In this document: positions 31,789 through 33,002 of the stretch, in pieces
Layout of the letters: each line of letters begins with the position of its first letter
Numbering within the stretch: position 1 is the first letter of the stretch
Assembly: GCA_910579145.1 (NCBI GenBank)
Contig: CAJTTQ010000010.1
Span: 1-33,002 of the forward strand
Direction of reading: 5' to 3'
DNA length: 33,002 nucleotides
Source of the DNA: an uncultured Eubacterium sp.
Lineage (GTDB): Bacteria; Bacillota; Clostridia; Lachnospirales; Lachnospiraceae
Made by a program: the position numbers and the translations under genes
Notes under the pieces: model-generated
What the model saw: the letters and a program-made list of their open reading frames with translations, nothing else
Told to the model about the DNA's origin: nothing
Databases searched by the model: none

Positions 31789-32306
31789 TGTTAGACTTAT
31801 TGGAACAAATGATTTCCAGTGTGGTCACTGGAATAATTGCATCTATCGTCTTTTACTTCGTCTTATATTTAATCAAACCACGTATAAAATTATCTGATGT
31901 TATGTGTATTGACAGCGAATCCGACAAATACAAGATTATGAAAATAAAGGTTGTAAATCTGAGTCACAGCATGCTCATGAATATCAATTACACTCTTCAT
32001 TACTGTGTAGATTATGAAGATGGTCTCACAGATGTCACTGAAATCCCACCTAAAAAGCCTCCCTTATCAACCTTCGCCAAATATACACGAAAAAATACAG
32101 ATTACGCGATCCGCATTACATATAAGATTCCAAATGATTCTTTTCCCCTACGCGACAACGTGAAGCTGGTATTTACGATCCAAACTACCCATCCCATCTC
32201 TAATACATCCAAATGTGTCGGAAAGGATTACCGAAAAGACGATATAAAACGAGGAACTTTTGAATCTGGACGAAGTACAAAATTTATTTTACGGCGAGAA
32301 GCATAA
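31788..32306 (+). CDS. Membrane-anchored protein of unknown function
   Basis: The 172-residue protein has one N-terminal membrane helix (SSVVTGIIASIVFYFVLYLI) followed by a basic stop-transfer (KPR) and a domain of about 135 residues, mostly beta (KIMKIKVVNLSHSML, INYTLHYCVDYEDG, AIRITYKIP, VKLVFTIQ), probably cytoplasmic. No family is recognised. The GTG start lies 32 bases after the only good ribosome site and overlaps the mini-ORF stop, so translation probably depends on coupling. If a frameshift explains the mini-ORF, the gene is damaged at its 5' end. It ends 2 bases from the convergent right-edge gene. Confidence 0.6.
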   Translation: MLDLLEQMISSVVTGIIASIVFYFVLYLIKPRIKLSDVMCIDSESDKYKIMKIKVVNLSHSMLMNINYTLHYCVDYEDGLTDVTEIPPKKPPLSTFAKYTRKNTDYAIRITYKIPNDSFPLRDNVKLVFTIQTTHPISNTSKCVGKDYRKDDIKRGTFESGRSTKFILRREA

Positions 32307-32308
32307 TT

Positions 32309-33002
32309 TCAGTTCACCTTCTTATAGTATATCAAGCGATACTTATTTGCCTCCACGCCAAACTCCTGCGATGGACTCGTCAGGCATATATAAAAACCGG
32401 AATCCTCCCCCATCATAAAATTCAAAATATTCTCTTCCCCCATTGTGACCTGGGACAGTTCCGACAAGTCTGTATTTTGCGTCAGGCAAACCATGTCATC
32501 CGAATCCAGATAACTGACAGCGGAATAAACCCCTGTCTCATTACAGAGGAACAATTCCCACGTATCGGGATTTGTATAATAATGCCATTCCTTGCCGGAA
32601 ACCTCTTCACTCAACTGGGAACCAAACGTATTATCCTCCGTAAGCTCCGGTATGCCGAGAACGCGGAACTGCTTATTCTCGCTGGAGAAAAAAATGATTT
32701 CACTTTCACCAAAGGCAAACCGTTTTCTTCCATTTACGATGTTGCCAAGTTCGGTCAACGTCTGACCCGTTTCCCCGTCAACGATCTTTCCGTATTCTCC
32801 GCCACTCTCCGTATAGATCAGAAGAACATTTCCGTCTTCAAAGATATGATAATCCGTCAGATCAATGCCGGATACCATATCTTCTTCCAGTCGGAACTTT
32901 ACTTCCTGCGTGTGGACAAAGTCAGCAAGCGGAATCTCAAAAATCTGATCGTTTTCCTCATCGATCTGAAGAACAGAGTACTTCTGCGTCTCCATTTCGG
33001 TA
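32309..33002 (-). CDS. Partial protein of unknown function (5' part beyond window)
   Basis: At least 228 residues are visible. The frame stays open to the window edge. The first Met has no ribosome site (TACCGAA precedes it), so the true start is probably outside. The sequence is acidic and beta-strand rich with repeated short units (YHIFEDGNVLLIYTESG, FAFGESEIIFFSSENKQFR, LFLCNETGVYSAV, GFYICLTSP), suggestive of a beta-propeller-like or repeat fold. No motif identifies a family. Confidence 0.6.
   Translation of the reverse strand, partial: TEMETQKYSVLQIDEENDQIFEIPLADFVHTQEVKFRLEEDMVSGIDLTDYHIFEDGNVLLIYTESGGEYGKIVDGETGQTLTELGNIVNGRKRFAFGESEIIFFSSENKQFRVLGIPELTEDNTFGSQLSEEVSGKEWHYYTNPDTWELFLCNETGVYSAVSYLDSDDMVCLTQNTDLSELSQVTMGEENILNFMMGEDSGFYICLTSPSQEFGVEANKYRLIYYKKVN

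Noticed and set aside
31774..31790. Run of restriction-site-like words (GATATC, ATCGAT, ACTAGT) suggesting a cloning linker
   Set aside because: The sites are embedded in a natural promoter, ribosome site and gene start, and no vector sequence surrounds them; chance is sufficient.

Overview
The window looks like chromosomal DNA of a Firmicute of the class Clostridia, most likely a Lachnospiraceae-type anaerobe. The support is a mid-range base composition, strong AGGAGG ribosome binding sites, consensus sigma-A promoters with 17-base spacers, an FMN riboswitch-led ribD-ribE-ribBA-ribH operon, several secreted proteins built on lysine-rich Big_2 (BIG2) domains, an RqcP2/YlmH-type S4 protein and a SpoIID-like/peptidoglycan-binding protein. 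No rRNA, tRNA, CRISPR array, intact insertion sequence or replication origin was found.

Layout. 1-2716 (minus strand): multi-pass membrane protein, HD-domain hydrolase, RsuA-type pseudouridine synthase, and RNase HI running off the left edge. 2717-3129: gene-free, with a promoter, a compact foldable element, a terminator and a long hairpin with perfect 30-bp arms. 3130-7824 (minus): one operon of an MMPL/RND exporter, a secreted coiled-coil protein and a TetR repressor, behind a promoter carrying two matching dyads. 7962-13670: surface and exoenzyme region with a BIG2-GDPD, an FN3 protein, an SGNH hydrolase (plus strand) and a BIG2-esterase. 13834-14805: LysR regulator, divergent from the esterase. 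14816-19304 (minus): FMN riboswitch, four riboflavin genes, and a radical SAM gene at the 3' end of the same run. 19300-21250: an AT-rich, decayed patch with two frameshifted genes and the C-terminal stub of a fructose PTS EIIC. 21241-24315 (minus): lipoprotein endonuclease, then the tight run ylmH - C39-like peptidase - dtd. 24567-26941: BIG2/CHAP-like secreted protein (plus), radical SAM protein and HAD phosphatase (minus). 27064-30100: small polar protein (plus); serS, a PP2C-like protein lacking metal ligands and a Ser/Thr kinase (minus). 30324-33002: SpoIID-like/peptidoglycan-binding protein, a membrane-anchored protein preceded by a seven-codon mini-ORF (both plus), and a partial minus-strand gene at the right edge.

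How the parts fit. The riboflavin operon is under FMN feedback by riboswitch and terminator. The exporter operon is probably feedback-controlled by its own last gene, tetR. The kinase and pseudophosphatase-like protein form a likely signalling pair behind serS. Five secreted proteins (GDPD, FN3, esterase, CHAP-like protein and endonuclease) suggest a surface-degradation theme, three of them sharing the BIG2 module. The observations most worth follow-up are the radical SAM gene inside the FMN-controlled operon, the RND exporter with its secreted coiled-coil partner and spaced operators, the degenerate PP2C/kinase pair behind serS, the TAGTG-coupled mini-ORF, and the 150-bp palindrome. All function calls come from reading motifs by eye; no database search was run.
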